DNA of 64,000 bases from Isoetes taiwanensis (GCA_021234155.1 JAJEKV010000035.1:8942779-9006778), one strand, 5' to 3'. Positions 1 to 9,838 are shown, numbered from the stretch's first letter. The notes: a model not told the origin generated them from the letters alone. Numbers and translations are program-made.

Positions 1-828
1 GTTGATGTATGCAGATGATGTTGTCATGTTTGCCCGAAGTAGAGAACATATGCAGAAGCACTTAGATGGGCTGGCGGGTGCATGCAAGTAAACCTAGACA
101 AGACAAAGATTATGACGGTCGGTGTGTTGAAGCAAGAAAATGTTTTCAGGTACAAAGGGGATATAGTTGAAATGTGTGATTCCTATAAGTATTTAGGACT
201 TGTTTTTAGCCGCAACCATAGATGGAATGCTTGTATCACTCAGAGGATTGATGGGGGGCAACGAGCTTTGTATGCATTGTAGAGCATGTGCAGGAGATCA
301 CATCTTTGGTCATGGCATTTAAAGGTGAAATTGTTTCATTCTCTCGTACAGAGTGTGGTGCTCTATGGATGTGAGATTTGGGGGCCAGGTCTCCCACAAT
401 GTTTATGGGATGATATTGAACAGGTCTTGAAGAAGTTCTTGAGACTAGAATTAGGGGTCAAAGCTCAAACACCATATCCCATGATGCTAGTGGAGAGTGG
501 GCTTATGCCTCTAGAAGGGGAAGCAATTGTGAGAGGTGTTTCGTATCTTAAGAAGGTGCTAGATATGGATGACTCAAGAATCACTAAAAAGGCTCTACTA
601 TCCAGCGAGTTAAAAGGCTTATTGCAGGATGTAACGAAGTGGCTTGGAAAGTGGGAAATCCAATGGGAGGAAATAATCCAAGTGGACTCGGATTTGAGAC
701 AATGGATAATGCAAAGAGTGCATAGGAAAATGTGGAAGCAACCAAAGACCAAAATGATCTTGTATAGGCAGAATATCAACCCTGACATGGGAGAAGCTAG
801 ACACCTGAGGGACAAATATGTAGCATAA
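1..828 (+). pseudogene. LINE-A reverse transcriptase, C-terminal half (broken)
   Basis: This is part of a non-LTR retrotransposon ORF2, which would copy its own RNA into the chromosome. The window opens inside the RT palm: the YADD catalytic box is at bases 8-19, followed by the usual LINE block DSYKYLGL at about 178-201 and the thumb region LYGCEIWGPGLPQ at about 361-399. The frame changes near base 80, where part of the helix after YADD is lost. A TAG stop at 280-282 replaces the codon before the SMCRR block. After that the frame stays open to base 828. The sequence is clearly homologous to the longer LINE at 2754-5078. The element is dead in this form. Its downstream zinc-finger part resumes at 2238, after about 1.4 kb of foreign repeat. 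Confidence 0.9.
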
Positions 829-968
829 TAACAGGGGGTTTTCTTTGTGTTTTTGTACGCTTTTCACTAAGGTTTTCCTATGATTTCGTGATGTATTCAA
901 ATGGATGTACTAATGCGTACATCTAGAGTGCACCATTTCTGAGCCATTGATTTTAGCCTTTTTTTTTC

Positions 969-1195
969 CAATGGCTCACAACAAAAGCCTTTTTTTTGTG
1001 TTTGTGGTGCATAATGGTCAACAACCAATGGCTCACAACAGAAGCCCTCTTTTTGTGCGTGTGGTGCATAATGGGCAACAACCAATGGCTCAAAACAAAA
1101 GCCCTTTTTTTGTGCGTGTGGTGCATAATGGTCAACAACCAATGGCTCACAACAAAAGCCCTCTTTTTGTGTGTGTGGTACATAAGGGCTTGAAG
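969..1195. repeat. 57-bp minisatellite, four units
   Basis: Four head-to-tail units begin at 969, 1026, 1083 and 1139, each starting CCAATGGCTCA and containing a T-rich run and GTGGTGCATAATGG. The period is 57 bp (one unit is 56), a multiple of three, so several frames stay open on both strands. Those open frames are a by-product of the period and are not evidence of a gene. Confidence 0.9.
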
Positions 1196-1805
1196 GGCGC
1201 ATGTACTGCAGTTTCCCCGCCGGCAACACATTTCTTATTATAACTTTTGATCCAGAGCTCTGTTTGAGATGATTTTTATTGCGTTGGAAAGCTCTCTCTG
1301 AGATCTTTTTGATAGTGTATGATATGGATATGTTTGGTTAAGTTATCTATGCTAAAACAGCAATTTTTTAGCTGGGTTTGGTAGGCTTTCACATCCTACT
1401 AGTTGATTAATACAGGATTGCGCTATTGGATATTGTTTTATGGCTCATTCCGAATGAAGCTTGCAAAAAATTACCATGAATTTTTAGATTTTGAGGCAGT
1501 TATTAAGCAAATTCCAAGGCTTCTAGATCCTTGTGCTAACAAGCAGAAAAGTTTCCCACTTTGGTTTCTCACCACAAGAATCCATGGAGGCCAAAGGCTG
1601 CTGTTAAATTCCAGTTGAAAAATGTTTGTGTATGGGTGTTGCAAACTTTATGACTTTCAGAATAATGAGATCAATATGCTCTATCTTTATGGTAACTTTT
1701 ACTTATGTTCTATTTGTTTTATTGTGATGAAATTCAAAAGCTACAGGTGATGAAAGCCTCAAATGAATTCTAGTTTTTTTCTGGTTTGAATTCTAAAATT
1801 TTTGT

Positions 1806-2237
1806 CACACCAGGGGGGGACGTCCCTAAGGCCCCGAAGGGGCCAAAATTTTTTTTTTGCAACACAAACCATTAACATCCAACATATAAAAATTAAATCC
1901 CTCAACACATAACAACCAACACATAACAACCATTGACATTAACAACCAACACATAACTACCATTGACATTAATTAACACAACTATTGGGTCCAACACATT
2001 TAAATTAAAATCCCCCTTAAACCCCCTTTGTTTTGGGTGCATATTCACACGGGGGGTGACGTAGGGCAGCGAGAGCCCTCGTAATTGTATTTTGCACGTA
2101 CAAAATCAACACCATATAGTATTCCGCTTGAAATCTTATAGTATTTTGCGAAGCTTGTTATACAGTATAGCAAATTTTGTACTTTCATACCCCACAAACG
2201 AGGAACTTTATGTACAATGTAGATTAAGGAATAAGGG
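1806..2237. repeat. Dispersed repeat with GC hairpin, related to 27555-27900
   Basis: The segment contains a perfect hairpin at 1830-1844 (GGCCCC, loop GAA, GGGGCC) followed by a T run, AACAACCAACACAT-like short repeats, and the marker ACCCCACAAACGAGGA near 2193. The same order (hairpin, T run, ACACAACTACCATT repeats, ACCCCACAAACGAGGA) is found at 27555-27900. No coding frame is convincing. Confidence 0.7.
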
Positions 2238-2651
2238 GTGAATATGCCTATCCAACAGCTATCTATACAGAAGAGACATGCAATTTGCAGGATAAGGCTT
2301 AGCTCACACCACTTGGGTGTGGAGACTGGGAGATGGGGACACATATTACCTAGACATCTGAGATATTGCAAATTATGTGACACAGCACAAGTAGAAGACG
2401 AAGACCATACATTGTTACGATGTAGTGCTTACAAGGAACTCCGAGCAAAATATGGAATTCAGTATGAGGACCTCCCTTCATTCTTTATGCTACATGGTGA
2501 CATAATAGGGAAGTATCTGATTGAGTTGCTACAAATTAGAGATACATATCTAGAATCTCAACCAGTTGATGTAGATACAGAGATTTTGAGCGAGAGTGAT
2601 GAGCTAGATGAGGACTCGGAAACTCATCTATTGTTTTATGACATTGTGTAA
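2238..2651 (+). pseudogene. LINE-A ORF2 C-terminus with CCHC-type zinc motif
   Basis: This is the carboxy end of the same LINE protein as 1-828. It matches the end of the LINE-B frame (for example QKRHAICRIRLSSHHLGV against KKRHVICRMRLSGHHLNV). It carries a CKLC-x9-H-x4-C zinc-binding motif at about 2368-2423, the motif that closes many L1-like plant ORF2 proteins. It ends in an acidic tail and a stop at 2649-2651. The ATG at 2238 is not a real start, because the homology begins a few codons later. After the stop come a small hairpin and a CT tract that mark the LINE 3' end. Confidence 0.85.
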
Positions 2652-2666
2652 TTTTTGTTGTCTAAT

Positions 2667-2735
2667 AGGCCCTTGAGGCCTCCCAATAGACACAACACAT
2701 TTTTTTCTTTCTTTCTCTCTCTCTCTCTCTCTCTA
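2667..2735 (+). other. LINE-A 3' end: hairpin plus CT-rich tail
   Basis: The stem AGGCC (2667-2671) pairs with GGCCT (2677-2681) across a 5-nt loop, followed by a short spacer and a CT microsatellite at about 2706-2734. The other LINEs here end the same way, with a different stem sequence that still pairs. This suggests a 3' recognition hairpin and a CT-repeat tail in place of poly(A). Confidence 0.6.
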
Positions 2736-2753
2736 AGCAATCTCTTGATCTCT

Positions 2754-5078
2754 ATGATCACTAGCACTGCACAGACATGTTTTTCCTCGGGTCATAGGCA
2801 GAAGTGTAATGGCTGGTTTGACAAAGATTGTAAGGAGAAAAGAAAGCAGTATAAGAGTGCCATGGGGGCTCGTTGGGGACAGTTGATCAAAGAGTTCAAA
2901 ACTCTCGTGAAAATAAAGAAGAGGGATTTTTTGCAACGCAGCCAGGAAGAGCTGATCACAAAGTTGTTGATTGGTCCTTACAAGTTTTGGAAAAAGCTCA
3001 AGCAAGGTAAACATGAAAAAACCAATCTGAATGCAAATGTCTTGTCAGAGCAGGTTAAGAGACTCTATCATGTGGAAGATATGCAAGATGGTTGGCATGG
3101 CACGCAAAGTGATTTGGTTTTTTCAGGTGAGGATGTCCAATGGGGGCTTACCAAGTTGGCTAATAGAAAGGCAGCAGATTCCACAGGCTTAGTTGCAGTG
3201 CTTCTGAAGTGGGAAGGACCTAAGGTGGTAGAGGGGATAACATTAATGTTTAATGTAGCAGTCAAAGAAGGCTTTCCTTCATCATGGCAAGTCAATCGAG
3301 TGGTTCCCATATATAAGGCGGGAGATAGAAACGATTCTAACAGCTACAGAATGATTATGGTCAGCAACATGTTTGCCAAGTTGTATGCCACAATTGTTGA
3401 ACATAAAATTAGTATGTGGGCAGAGAAACATGATGTCAGAGCTAAGGGACAGGCAGGTTTTAGACCGCTGAAATCCACAATAGATCACCTTGTCACTTTT
3501 TGGGCTATGAAAAGGACACGAAAACCTCTGTTTGCTGCATTCATAGATTGTACTAAGGCCTTTGATATGGTATGTAGGGGGAACCTTTGGAATAGCATGG
3601 AGCGCATCAATGTGCCGAGAGAATACAGGGATGCTGTAAGACTGCTGGATGAAAAAGTGTTGATTAAATTATCAACTCCGTTTGTTGAGGAATGTGACGA
3701 GGCGGTGGTCAGTAATATTGGGGTTAAGCAGGGGTGCCCTATGTCGCCAACCCTCTTTGGCATATTTATTGATGAGTTAGAAGAGTGGATACATAATTAT
3801 GGAGGGGAGGGAACTATTATTCTCTTGCTTTTGTATGCAGACGATATTGTTTTGATTTCTAGAAGCAAGGCAAGGATGCAGAAGCACTTGGATGCTCTAG
3901 CTTCTTTCTGTGATGCTAGGGGTTTGCGAGTAATCTTGAGCAAAACAAGTGTGGTGATTTTTGGAACCACGTTGGATAAGAATTATGAGTTCTTTTATAA
4001 GGAGGACCCAGTGGAGATCTCTACATCTTACAAATACTTGGGGATTATTACAAATAAGAATTTTAGATGGAATCAAGCAGTGGAGCAGAGAGTAAACGGT
4101 GGGCTTAAAGCCTTTTTTGCGATGCAGAGAAAATGTGTTAAGGCGGACATCTGGAAGTTTAGTTTGAAGAGAATGCTATACAAGACAAGGGTGCAGGCAG
4201 TTGTGCTCTATGGTTGTGAGGTATGGGGGCCAGGCTTATCATTAGAGTTATGGCAGAAAATTGAAAATGTGCAAAATAAGTTTCTACGGGCCGAGCTTGG
4301 GGTGAAAATGCAGACCCCTTATGAGATGATGCTGGTTGAATGTGGTATGCTGCCACTGGAGTGTGAGGCTATATGCCAGTTTTTAACTTACCTGTGCAAA
4401 GTAGGGGGTTTGAAGGAGGATAGTCTCCCTCGTTTGGCTATTAAAGGATCTTTTGATCGAGGTTGGTATGCAGATGGTGTTGTGTGGCTAAAGAGATGGG
4501 GGCTCCCCATCGAGGGCCTTGCACAGAACAAGGATTGGATTAGGGAATGGGTTACAGAGACGATAACCAGCCGGATCTGGTCTAGACCTGGAACAAAGAT
4601 GTCGCATTACAGAGAGAAGATGAACCCTACCCTGCGAGAGATGAGTTATCTCAATAACAGTATTTCTATCAAGAAAAGGCATGTTATTTGTAGAATGAGG
4701 CTGAGCGGACATCATCTAAATGTGGAAGTGGGGAGATGGTCAGGAATAGCACGGGAACATAGACTCTGCAGAGCATGTGGGGCAAACGAGGTTGAAGATG
4801 AAGAACATGTGATTCTAAAGTGTCCGGCATACCAATCACTAAAGAATAGGTTCGAGATTGGTGTTACAAATCTTATTTCCTTTTTCCGTTTACCTGCCAC
4901 TCGGGTTGCCAGCTTCTTAACTGATATGCTACAATTGAGGGAGATGGCGGTAAAAATATCTAGAGATATTCTTGATGAGGAAGAGGAGAGAGAGCTTGAT
5001 GATGAGCCTCTCAACTGTGAGGATTTATCACAAGAAGATATTTTTTATTTTGAAAATGTTTTTCTAAATGTCTCATAG
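2754..5078 (+). CDS. LINE-B ORF2 (reverse transcriptase and zinc finger), open but truncated
   Basis: This open frame encodes the RT part of LINE ORF2. The usual RT blocks are in order: WQVNRVVPIYKAGD (about 3285-3326), GQAGFRPLKSTIDH (about 3447-3488), FIDCTKAFD with the first catalytic Asp (about 3540-3566), GVKQGCPMSPTLFGI (about 3720-3764), YADD at 3834-3845, then the DARGLRV and TSYKYLGI blocks. The thumb region and a CRAC-x9-H-x4-C zinc motif at 4767-4823 follow. All key RT residues seen are present. The frame is also open upstream to 2655, but that stretch reads through LINE-A tail and the CT tract, so I use the first ATG after the tract. The true ORF2 start with its endonuclease domain is absent, so this copy could not move on its own even if expressed. 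Confidence 0.9.
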   Translation: MITSTAQTCFSSGHRQKCNGWFDKDCKEKRKQYKSAMGARWGQLIKEFKTLVKIKKRDFLQRSQEELITKLLIGPYKFWKKLKQGKHEKTNLNANVLSEQVKRLYHVEDMQDGWHGTQSDLVFSGEDVQWGLTKLANRKAADSTGLVAVLLKWEGPKVVEGITLMFNVAVKEGFPSSWQVNRVVPIYKAGDRNDSNSYRMIMVSNMFAKLYATIVEHKISMWAEKHDVRAKGQAGFRPLKSTIDHLVTFWAMKRTRKPLFAAFIDCTKAFDMVCRGNLWNSMERINVPREYRDAVRLLDEKVLIKLSTPFVEECDEAVVSNIGVKQGCPMSPTLFGIFIDELEEWIHNYGGEGTIILLLLYADDIVLISRSKARMQKHLDALASFCDARGLRVILSKTSVVIFGTTLDKNYEFFYKEDPVEISTSYKYLGIITNKNFRWNQAVEQRVNGGLKAFFAMQRKCVKADIWKFSLKRMLYKTRVQAVVLYGCEVWGPGLSLELWQKIENVQNKFLRAELGVKMQTPYEMMLVECGMLPLECEAICQFLTYLCKVGGLKEDSLPRLAIKGSFDRGWYADGVVWLKRWGLPIEGLAQNKDWIREWVTETITSRIWSRPGTKMSHYREKMNPTLREMSYLNNSISIKKRHVICRMRLSGHHLNVEVGRWSGIAREHRLCRACGANEVEDEEHVILKCPAYQSLKNRFEIGVTNLISFFRLPATRVASFLTDMLQLREMAVKISRDILDEEEERELDDEPLNCEDLSQEDIFYFENVFLNVS

Positions 5079-5172
5079 ACCTGATGGTCTCAAAAAGACA
5101 GAATAATAAACTTCACTTCACCTCTCTCTCTCTCCCTCCCTCCCTCCCTCCCTCCCTCCCTCTCTCTCTCTC
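5077..5172 (+). other. LINE-B 3' hairpin and CT-rich tail
   Basis: The stem AGACC-TGAT-GGTCT lies just after the ORF2 stop. It is followed by an AATAATAAA-like A-rich box and about 50 bases of TC/TCCC microsatellite. The stem differs from that of LINE-A (AGGCC/GGCCT) but pairs equally well. Confidence 0.65.
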
Positions 5173-5254
5173 GCGTTGGCGCTTGTGTTGGCGCTGTCGC
5201 ATCCTCAAAGGGCCTCGATCTGTGCTTTCAGTGCAGGCGTGGAGCCGGATGGGG

Positions 5255-5763
5255 CATTAGAGGTAATTTGAGATCTCCTTTTGTCCCCATAAGAATCCTC
5301 TAATAGAATGAGTACTCTACATCAAACTGCATAATAGCGCATTAACAACTTCATTGTCTTTGTTGTTTTTCCCTATAACTTTTGATCTACTCATGAAAAA
5401 AGGTTGCATTAGATGATCTTTCAAGTGATATATGGTTATGATTTATTTCAATACAAGCCATATGTGTTAAGCCTTAAAAATATGGTTTTTTGCTCTTTTC
5501 TTATATATTTACATCCCAAAAGATATAACAATGGGTTGTCATTAGAAAGATCTTGAGGAGACGAATCCATTGCCACAAATAGTGTTTGAATCGGAGTTTT
5601 TGATCAAAAGTTATAGTAGAAAAATGACACTGCAAAAGTTAGTTAGAACTACATTAATTCTTCACGCCACATATCTTTGGAATAAAATACTCTTTTAAAA
5701 GCTGATGTGGCTTTTTAAGCATCCCTTAATGGGACAAAATGAGATCTCAAATTACCTCTAATG
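5255..5763. mobile_element. MITE with 33-bp terminal inverted repeats
   Basis: The left end CATTAGAGGTAATTTGAGAT... (5255-5287) is matched in reverse complement at 5731-5763 with one mismatch over about 33 bases. The inside (about 440 bp) is AT-rich and has no coding frame, so this is a non-autonomous miniature element. G runs flank both ends (GGGG before, GGGGGG after), so a target duplication cannot be read clearly. The superfamily is unknown. Confidence 0.8.
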
Positions 5764-5838
5764 GGGGGGACCAGTCTGGGTGTAGCAGGATATAATAGCA
5801 GATTTCGACAGCAGAAGACTTAGAAAAAAGGAATATTG

Positions 5839-6934
5839 ATGGCATATAAAACTAGGTCGAAGAAAAAGGATGGAGATGGGCCTCGGCTTTCTCGGGTAGG
5901 TGCGGACAAAGGCCCAAAAATCTCTAAAAAGCAAGCTCGCAACTGGTCTCTGGCATAACAGCTTTTCGGGTCGGATTCGAGACGCCAGCTCGAATCTACT
6001 CGATGGACTAAAGGATGCTGGTGCAGACCAAGTACCGGATGGATCAATTCCGGAAGGGACATCTGGTGGAGCAGACTCATTCCAAAACACAGTGCTTGGG
6101 AAAACAGGGATGCAATTGAAGAAGACTGATGTAAAGCATGATGTTTTGGACGGGATAGCTGCTCTTGCATCAGCTGGGTACGAATTTGGGTCTATGGCTG
6201 CAATAGGGAAGCTTAGCAGATCTGCCAGAGGAGTTACAAAGGAGGATTTCCAGCTGGCAGTTGGGCATATGTGACAAGCAATGGATCAAGCAATGTCGTC
6301 AATGAAATCAGCCATGGAATCTTCAGTCCAAGGTATGGTAAATGATCTTAGATCTTTCCTTCTTGCTCAAGTTCAGCATGAAATTGATAACTGCAAGAAT
6401 AAAATGATGCAAGAAGTAGCAGAATTTAAAAGGGAAATGAGAGAGGAATTTGAGATGTTCAAGCAGGGATTTCCCTCTGTTATTGGTGTAGAAGATCATA
6501 GCAATGACATGATACAGGTGAAAAGTCAGCTTGCAGCATATATTGAAGAGCAAGAAAGGAAGGAAAAAGCCCTGAATCTTAGAGTCATAGGGCTGTCGGA
6601 ATATGCCGAAGAGAAAACCACTGAAGCAATGAGGTCTTTTGCAGACAAGAGCTCCAAATAGTTGATGCTGGTATTATGGAAATTCTGGGTTGGGAAGCCT
6701 AATAACAGGGATAGACATATCATAGTAAAGTTTCGATCCAGGGAAGATAAGATCAATGTGCTAAAGAAGAAGTCCTTGTTGAAAGGGAAAAAGATATGGA
6801 TAAATGACGATCTTACTAAGCTCCAGTTGCAAGAGTATAAAGAGCAGGTGCAGGTATTTTGGGAAGCCAAGCAAGATGACAAAAAAGTTTTTTGGCGTCG
6901 TGGGAAGGTGGTAATTGAACAGGAAGCTGCATAG
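5839..6934 (+). pseudogene. LINE-C ORF1-like protein (coiled coil, RRM-like, C-terminal domain)
   Basis: This is an RNA-binding chaperone type of LINE ORF1. A basic start (ATG at 5839, MAYKTRSKKKDGDG) is followed by a low-complexity linker, then a long amphipathic coiled coil (about 6281-6560), an RRM-like start LNLRVIGLSEYAEE (about 6570-6612), and the conserved C-terminal block HIIVKFRSREDKINVLKKK (about 6716-6772) with WINDDLTKLQ (about 6799-6828). This matches the order in L1 ORF1p. The frame is broken near 5955, at a TGA near 6272 and at a TAG at 6659-6661, so several pieces are read separately. It is non-functional as it stands, though some breaks could be consensus errors. Confidence 0.75.
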
Positions 6935-6951
6935 GAATTCGACACCACCAG

Positions 6952-8274
6952 GATTATGTGTTGGAATATAAACAATTTAAATGCAACTAAAGTAAATATG
7001 ATGGGAGATATTCTGGAACAAGCAGATTTAATTTTTAGAGACATGTGAGAGTGAAGAGCGCGGTGCTTTGGACATTGCAGGTTTTGATCTGGTACTTTCT
7101 GTGTGGAATTATAAACACTGGAGATTGAAGGGTCATGGTGGCATTGCATGTTATGTGAGGCAGGAAATGAAGCATTTGGTAAAGCTAGTGCAGGGACATG
7201 GATCTAAACAACATATATGGGTTGAAATATCTGGGCATAGAGGAAGGGTCTTTATAGCAGGATGCTATTTCCCACCACGTGAATCTCCGATTTATAATGG
7301 TGGAGTGCTTGATAGGGATTTCCTTTTTTGACTTGGAACAAGATGTTCTTAAATTATTGTCTCAGGGGAAAACACTCCTTATGGGAGACTTTAATGGGCG
7401 TATTGGGAATAGGCAGGCAGTAGTTGCAAGTACAGAAGGAGAACCTATATGGATGGAAATGATCGATGCAAATGAGCTAATGCAAAGTGGCTGGAATAGA
7501 GTTTCTGCAGATGGAATAAGGTGGCCTACTCCTCAAGGTAATCATCTTCTCAGTATGTGCACAGGATTAGACATGGTAATATATAATGGTGTACATAGGT
7601 ACCCAAATACAGGGAAGCTCACATGTAGAGGGGCCAGTGTGGTTGATCTAGTAATCGTAAGACCACAGTTTATGGAGCAGATTGTAAATTTTGTGATTGG
7701 GGGTGAGAGACCTGAATCTGATCATGTGCCCATTGTCATCTCTTTACGCGTTAGCAAATATGAGATTTTTAAGAAAGCTGCTAATGATGGCCCAAAAAAA
7801 ATTGTCATGCGTTTTCATAAGGCTGATAAATATAAATCCATATGTGAAGCGGAAGCAGCAAGCATAGTTTGGCCTAATAAGGCGGAGGACATTAGTGCAT
7901 TGCTTAGTACTATGGTACTGGAGGCTGCTAATAAATGCTATGTATCCCATAGATAGTTGAAAGGCCTGCCATGTAATAGCTGGTTTGATGAGGAATGTAA
8001 GATGAAAAGACAGGAGTTTAAAACAGCAAAGAGGGATGAAAAAAAGTTGGTTAAGAGAGAGTATATGAAAATGGTGAAATCAAAGAAGAAGAAATTTCTA
8101 TATGAAAGGCACTTGCAAATGATGGGTGAGCTGCTTAAGGAGCCCAAGAGATTTTGGAATCGAATCAAACCGAAATTAAAACACTATGCTGTGTTAGGGA
8201 AGGAAGAATTACTAGATTATATATCTAGATTGTATCACATCCCAGGTATAGAGGACAATGTGTCAAAGATATAA
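6952..8274 (+). pseudogene. LINE-C endonuclease domain and RT linker (broken)
   Basis: This is an AP-endonuclease-like LINE domain, which nicks target DNA to prime reverse transcription. It begins with MCWNINNLNATK (Asn of the first motif), then a damaged stretch in which the Glu motif ETCESEERG is out of frame near 7043. Next come VFIAGCYFPP, the GDFNGRIG box at 7384-7407 and the SDHVPIVISL box from 7717. All catalytic motifs can be seen across frames. Shifts lie near 7040 and 7310, and a TAG at 7954-7956 separates the CNSWFDEECK linker, which matches the first residues of LINE-B (CNGWFDKDCK). RT homology then continues to 8274. Confidence 0.8.
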
Positions 8275-8895
8275 CTGATATTGGGAGTCCACGTTGGAGG
8301 ATGGGGTTTGCAAACATTAGCAAATGGGAAAGTCCACGTTAGGGTTAGGATGTGTTTAAATGAGCAAGAAAAACTCACCGGTTTTTGGAAATTAATGAAT
8401 GCAAATTGGGAAAGTTATTCCTTTGCACAAATTAGGGGATGAAAAAGATCCAAACAATTCTGAGTAATGATATTAGCAATTTAAATATATGCCACCATGG
8501 TAAAACAGAAGAAGATTAGTGGATGGGCTGAAAACTCAATGGGGCAGATTTTTTTGGCCTAAAAGATAATGAATCATTTGATCACTTGAGAGACTTCGGG
8601 AACTAGAAAACCGTTAAATGCACTTTTTGTGGATTTTACAAAAGCATTTGAAACTCACCGGGGGAATTTTTGGAGGAAAGATTAATGAATGCGTCAAGAT
8701 GCTTATGAAAGGGGTACAGCTTTCCATTTCCTTATTGTGGTGTAGGTTCAAGGTGAACGAGGGGGTTAAACAGGGCTGCCCTTGTCCCCTAATTTGTTTG
8801 GATTATTTATAGAAAAATTGGATGGAAACAACTTGATATGGTATGGTCATTCCATCCGTTGTTGTATGCGATGATATAGTTATTCCATCCGTGCC
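8275..8895 (+). pseudogene. LINE-C RT fingers and palm, heavily decayed
   Basis: Only islands of RT homology survive. A block reading ALFVDFTKAFET with the first catalytic Asp lies near 8615-8660. VNEGVKQGCP lies near 8750-8785, and a wrecked version of the YADD region near 8855-8880 no longer gives an intact catalytic box. Many small deletions and two odd repeated phrases are visible (GGGAAAGTCCACGTT-like, near 8285 and 8325). This part cannot encode an active enzyme. Confidence 0.65.
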
Positions 8896-9832
8896 GTGGC
8901 GGGCGGGCATTTAGACGCTTTGTCTCTCTTTTGTGACAATAAGGGCATGAAGGTGAATTTGACTAAAACTAAATTGATTGTCTTTGGGGCACTTAAGGTT
9001 GGACATCTTAAATTTCTATACAAAGGAGAACAGGTGGATATCGTGGATTCATATAAATATTTGGGGATTCAGGTGAATAAAACTCCAAGTTGGAATCAGG
9101 CTTTAGACCAAAGGGTAAGTGGTGGGCTGAAGGCTTTATACAGTATGCAACGCAGAAGTGCAAACGCTGATATTTGGAATTTTGAATTAAAGAAAATGCT
9201 ATATAAGTGCTTGTACAAATGGTTGTACTATATGGTTGTGAGATGTGGGCACCTGGATTAGCAGAAGAAACCTGGAGTCGAAAAGGTTCAGAAGAAACTT
9301 TTCAGAACAGAGTTAGGGGTTAAGGCACAAACTCCATACGATATGATGCTGGCAGAATGTGGCATGATGCCTCTAGAGGTAGAGGCACTGTGTAGAGGTA
9401 GAGGCACTGTGCACTGTCATATAAATACTTAGGGATACATGTAGACAAAGGGCCTAGTTGGAATCTTGCTGTTGAGCACAGGGTGAATGGAGGCTTGAAA
9501 GCCCTATATAGCATGCAAAGTAAAAGTGGGAAAGCAGAGATATGGGATTTTGGCTTAAAACGCACCTTATTCCGTGTGCTTGTGCAGACAGTTTTGTTGT
9601 ATGGATGTGAAGTATGGGGACCAGGCCTATCAGCAGATTCTTGGAAGAACATTGAGAAGGTACAAAAAAAATTCTTGAGAACGGAACTAGGCACTAAGGC
9701 TCAGACCCCATATGATATGTTGCTGGCGGAATGTGGTATGATACCACTAGAGGCTGAGTCACTGTGCAAAACTCTTATATGCCTTTGTGACGGAAGAGGC
9801 CTTGCCAAGATTAGCTTTGGAGGAGACAAGAA
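8896..9832 (+). pseudogene. LINE-C RT C-terminal region with internal LINE-LINE junction
   Basis: From 8896 the RT tail reads well (HLDALSLFCDNKGMKV, then DSYKYLGIQV) up to MPLEVEALC near 9390. The sequence then jumps back to an earlier point of the same protein (SYKYLGIHVDKGPSW, from about 9416) and repeats the next 125 codons in a diverged version. The junction at about 9376-9410 carries a doubled GTAGAGGCACTGTG. This is best read as recombination between two family members and not as a recent copy. Coding runs to 9832, where the transposon interrupts it. Confidence 0.75.
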
Positions 9833-9834
9833 AT

Positions 9835-9838
9835 AAAG
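9835..9838. other. Target site duplication, left copy (AAAG)
   Basis: AAAG precedes the left inverted repeat. The same four bases follow the right end at 22122-22125 and in the second copy at 56312-56315. Dropping one copy together with the element gives an unbroken LINE frame (...EETRNKGWYADLIEW...), which supports the 4-bp size. Confidence 0.8.

Larger units (their letters stand above)
811..2237. mobile_element. Foreign repeat segment splitting LINE-A
   Basis: LINE-A coding homology stops near 811 and resumes at 2238, so this block was inserted into the LINE or joined by recombination. Its first part (about 811-935, from AATATGTAGCAT to GTACATCTAGAGTGCAC) recurs at 25014-25134 and 59217-59336. 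Its last part (about 1806-2237) recurs at 27555-27900. It therefore belongs to one or more dispersed repeat families. No transposase or RT frame is visible inside it. I could not define clean terminal repeats or a target duplication, so the element class is unknown. Confidence 0.65.
2736..5172 (+). mobile_element. LINE-B, 5'-truncated L1-like retrotransposon
   Basis: The element starts directly after the CT tail of LINE-A, with sequence from the linker between endonuclease and RT, so ORF1 and the endonuclease are missing. It runs through an open RT frame, a 3' hairpin (AGACC 5077-5081, GGTCT 5086-5090) and a CT tail at 5121-5172. Truncation from the 5' end is normal for LINEs, because reverse transcription starts at the 3' end and often stops early. 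It is the youngest-looking LINE in the window, as its frame has no breaks. Confidence 0.85.
5768..9838 (+). mobile_element. LINE-C, 5' part (ORF1, endonuclease, RT), cut by a transposon
   Basis: This is the most complete LINE: ORF1-like coding, an APE-type endonuclease and a damaged RT. It stops at 9838, exactly where the 12.3-kb transposon starts, and continues at 22122 with the matching part of ORF2, hairpin and CT tail. With the transposon and one AAAG removed, the reading frame crosses the site without a break and has the same length as LINE-B in the aligned region. The order of events is therefore LINE first, transposon second. Confidence 0.85.

Noticed and set aside
897-1243. Open frames on both strands over 897-1243
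   Set aside because: They come from a 57-bp minisatellite whose period is a multiple of three; the peptides are simple repeats with no domain.
1830-1855. Rho-independent terminator (GC hairpin plus T run)
   Set aside because: The DNA is nuclear plant DNA, where such terminators do not act; the hairpin belongs to a dispersed repeat.
2655-2753. Upstream start of the LINE-B frame at 2655
   Set aside because: The first 33 codons translate the LINE-A tail and CT microsatellite, so they are read-through and not protein.
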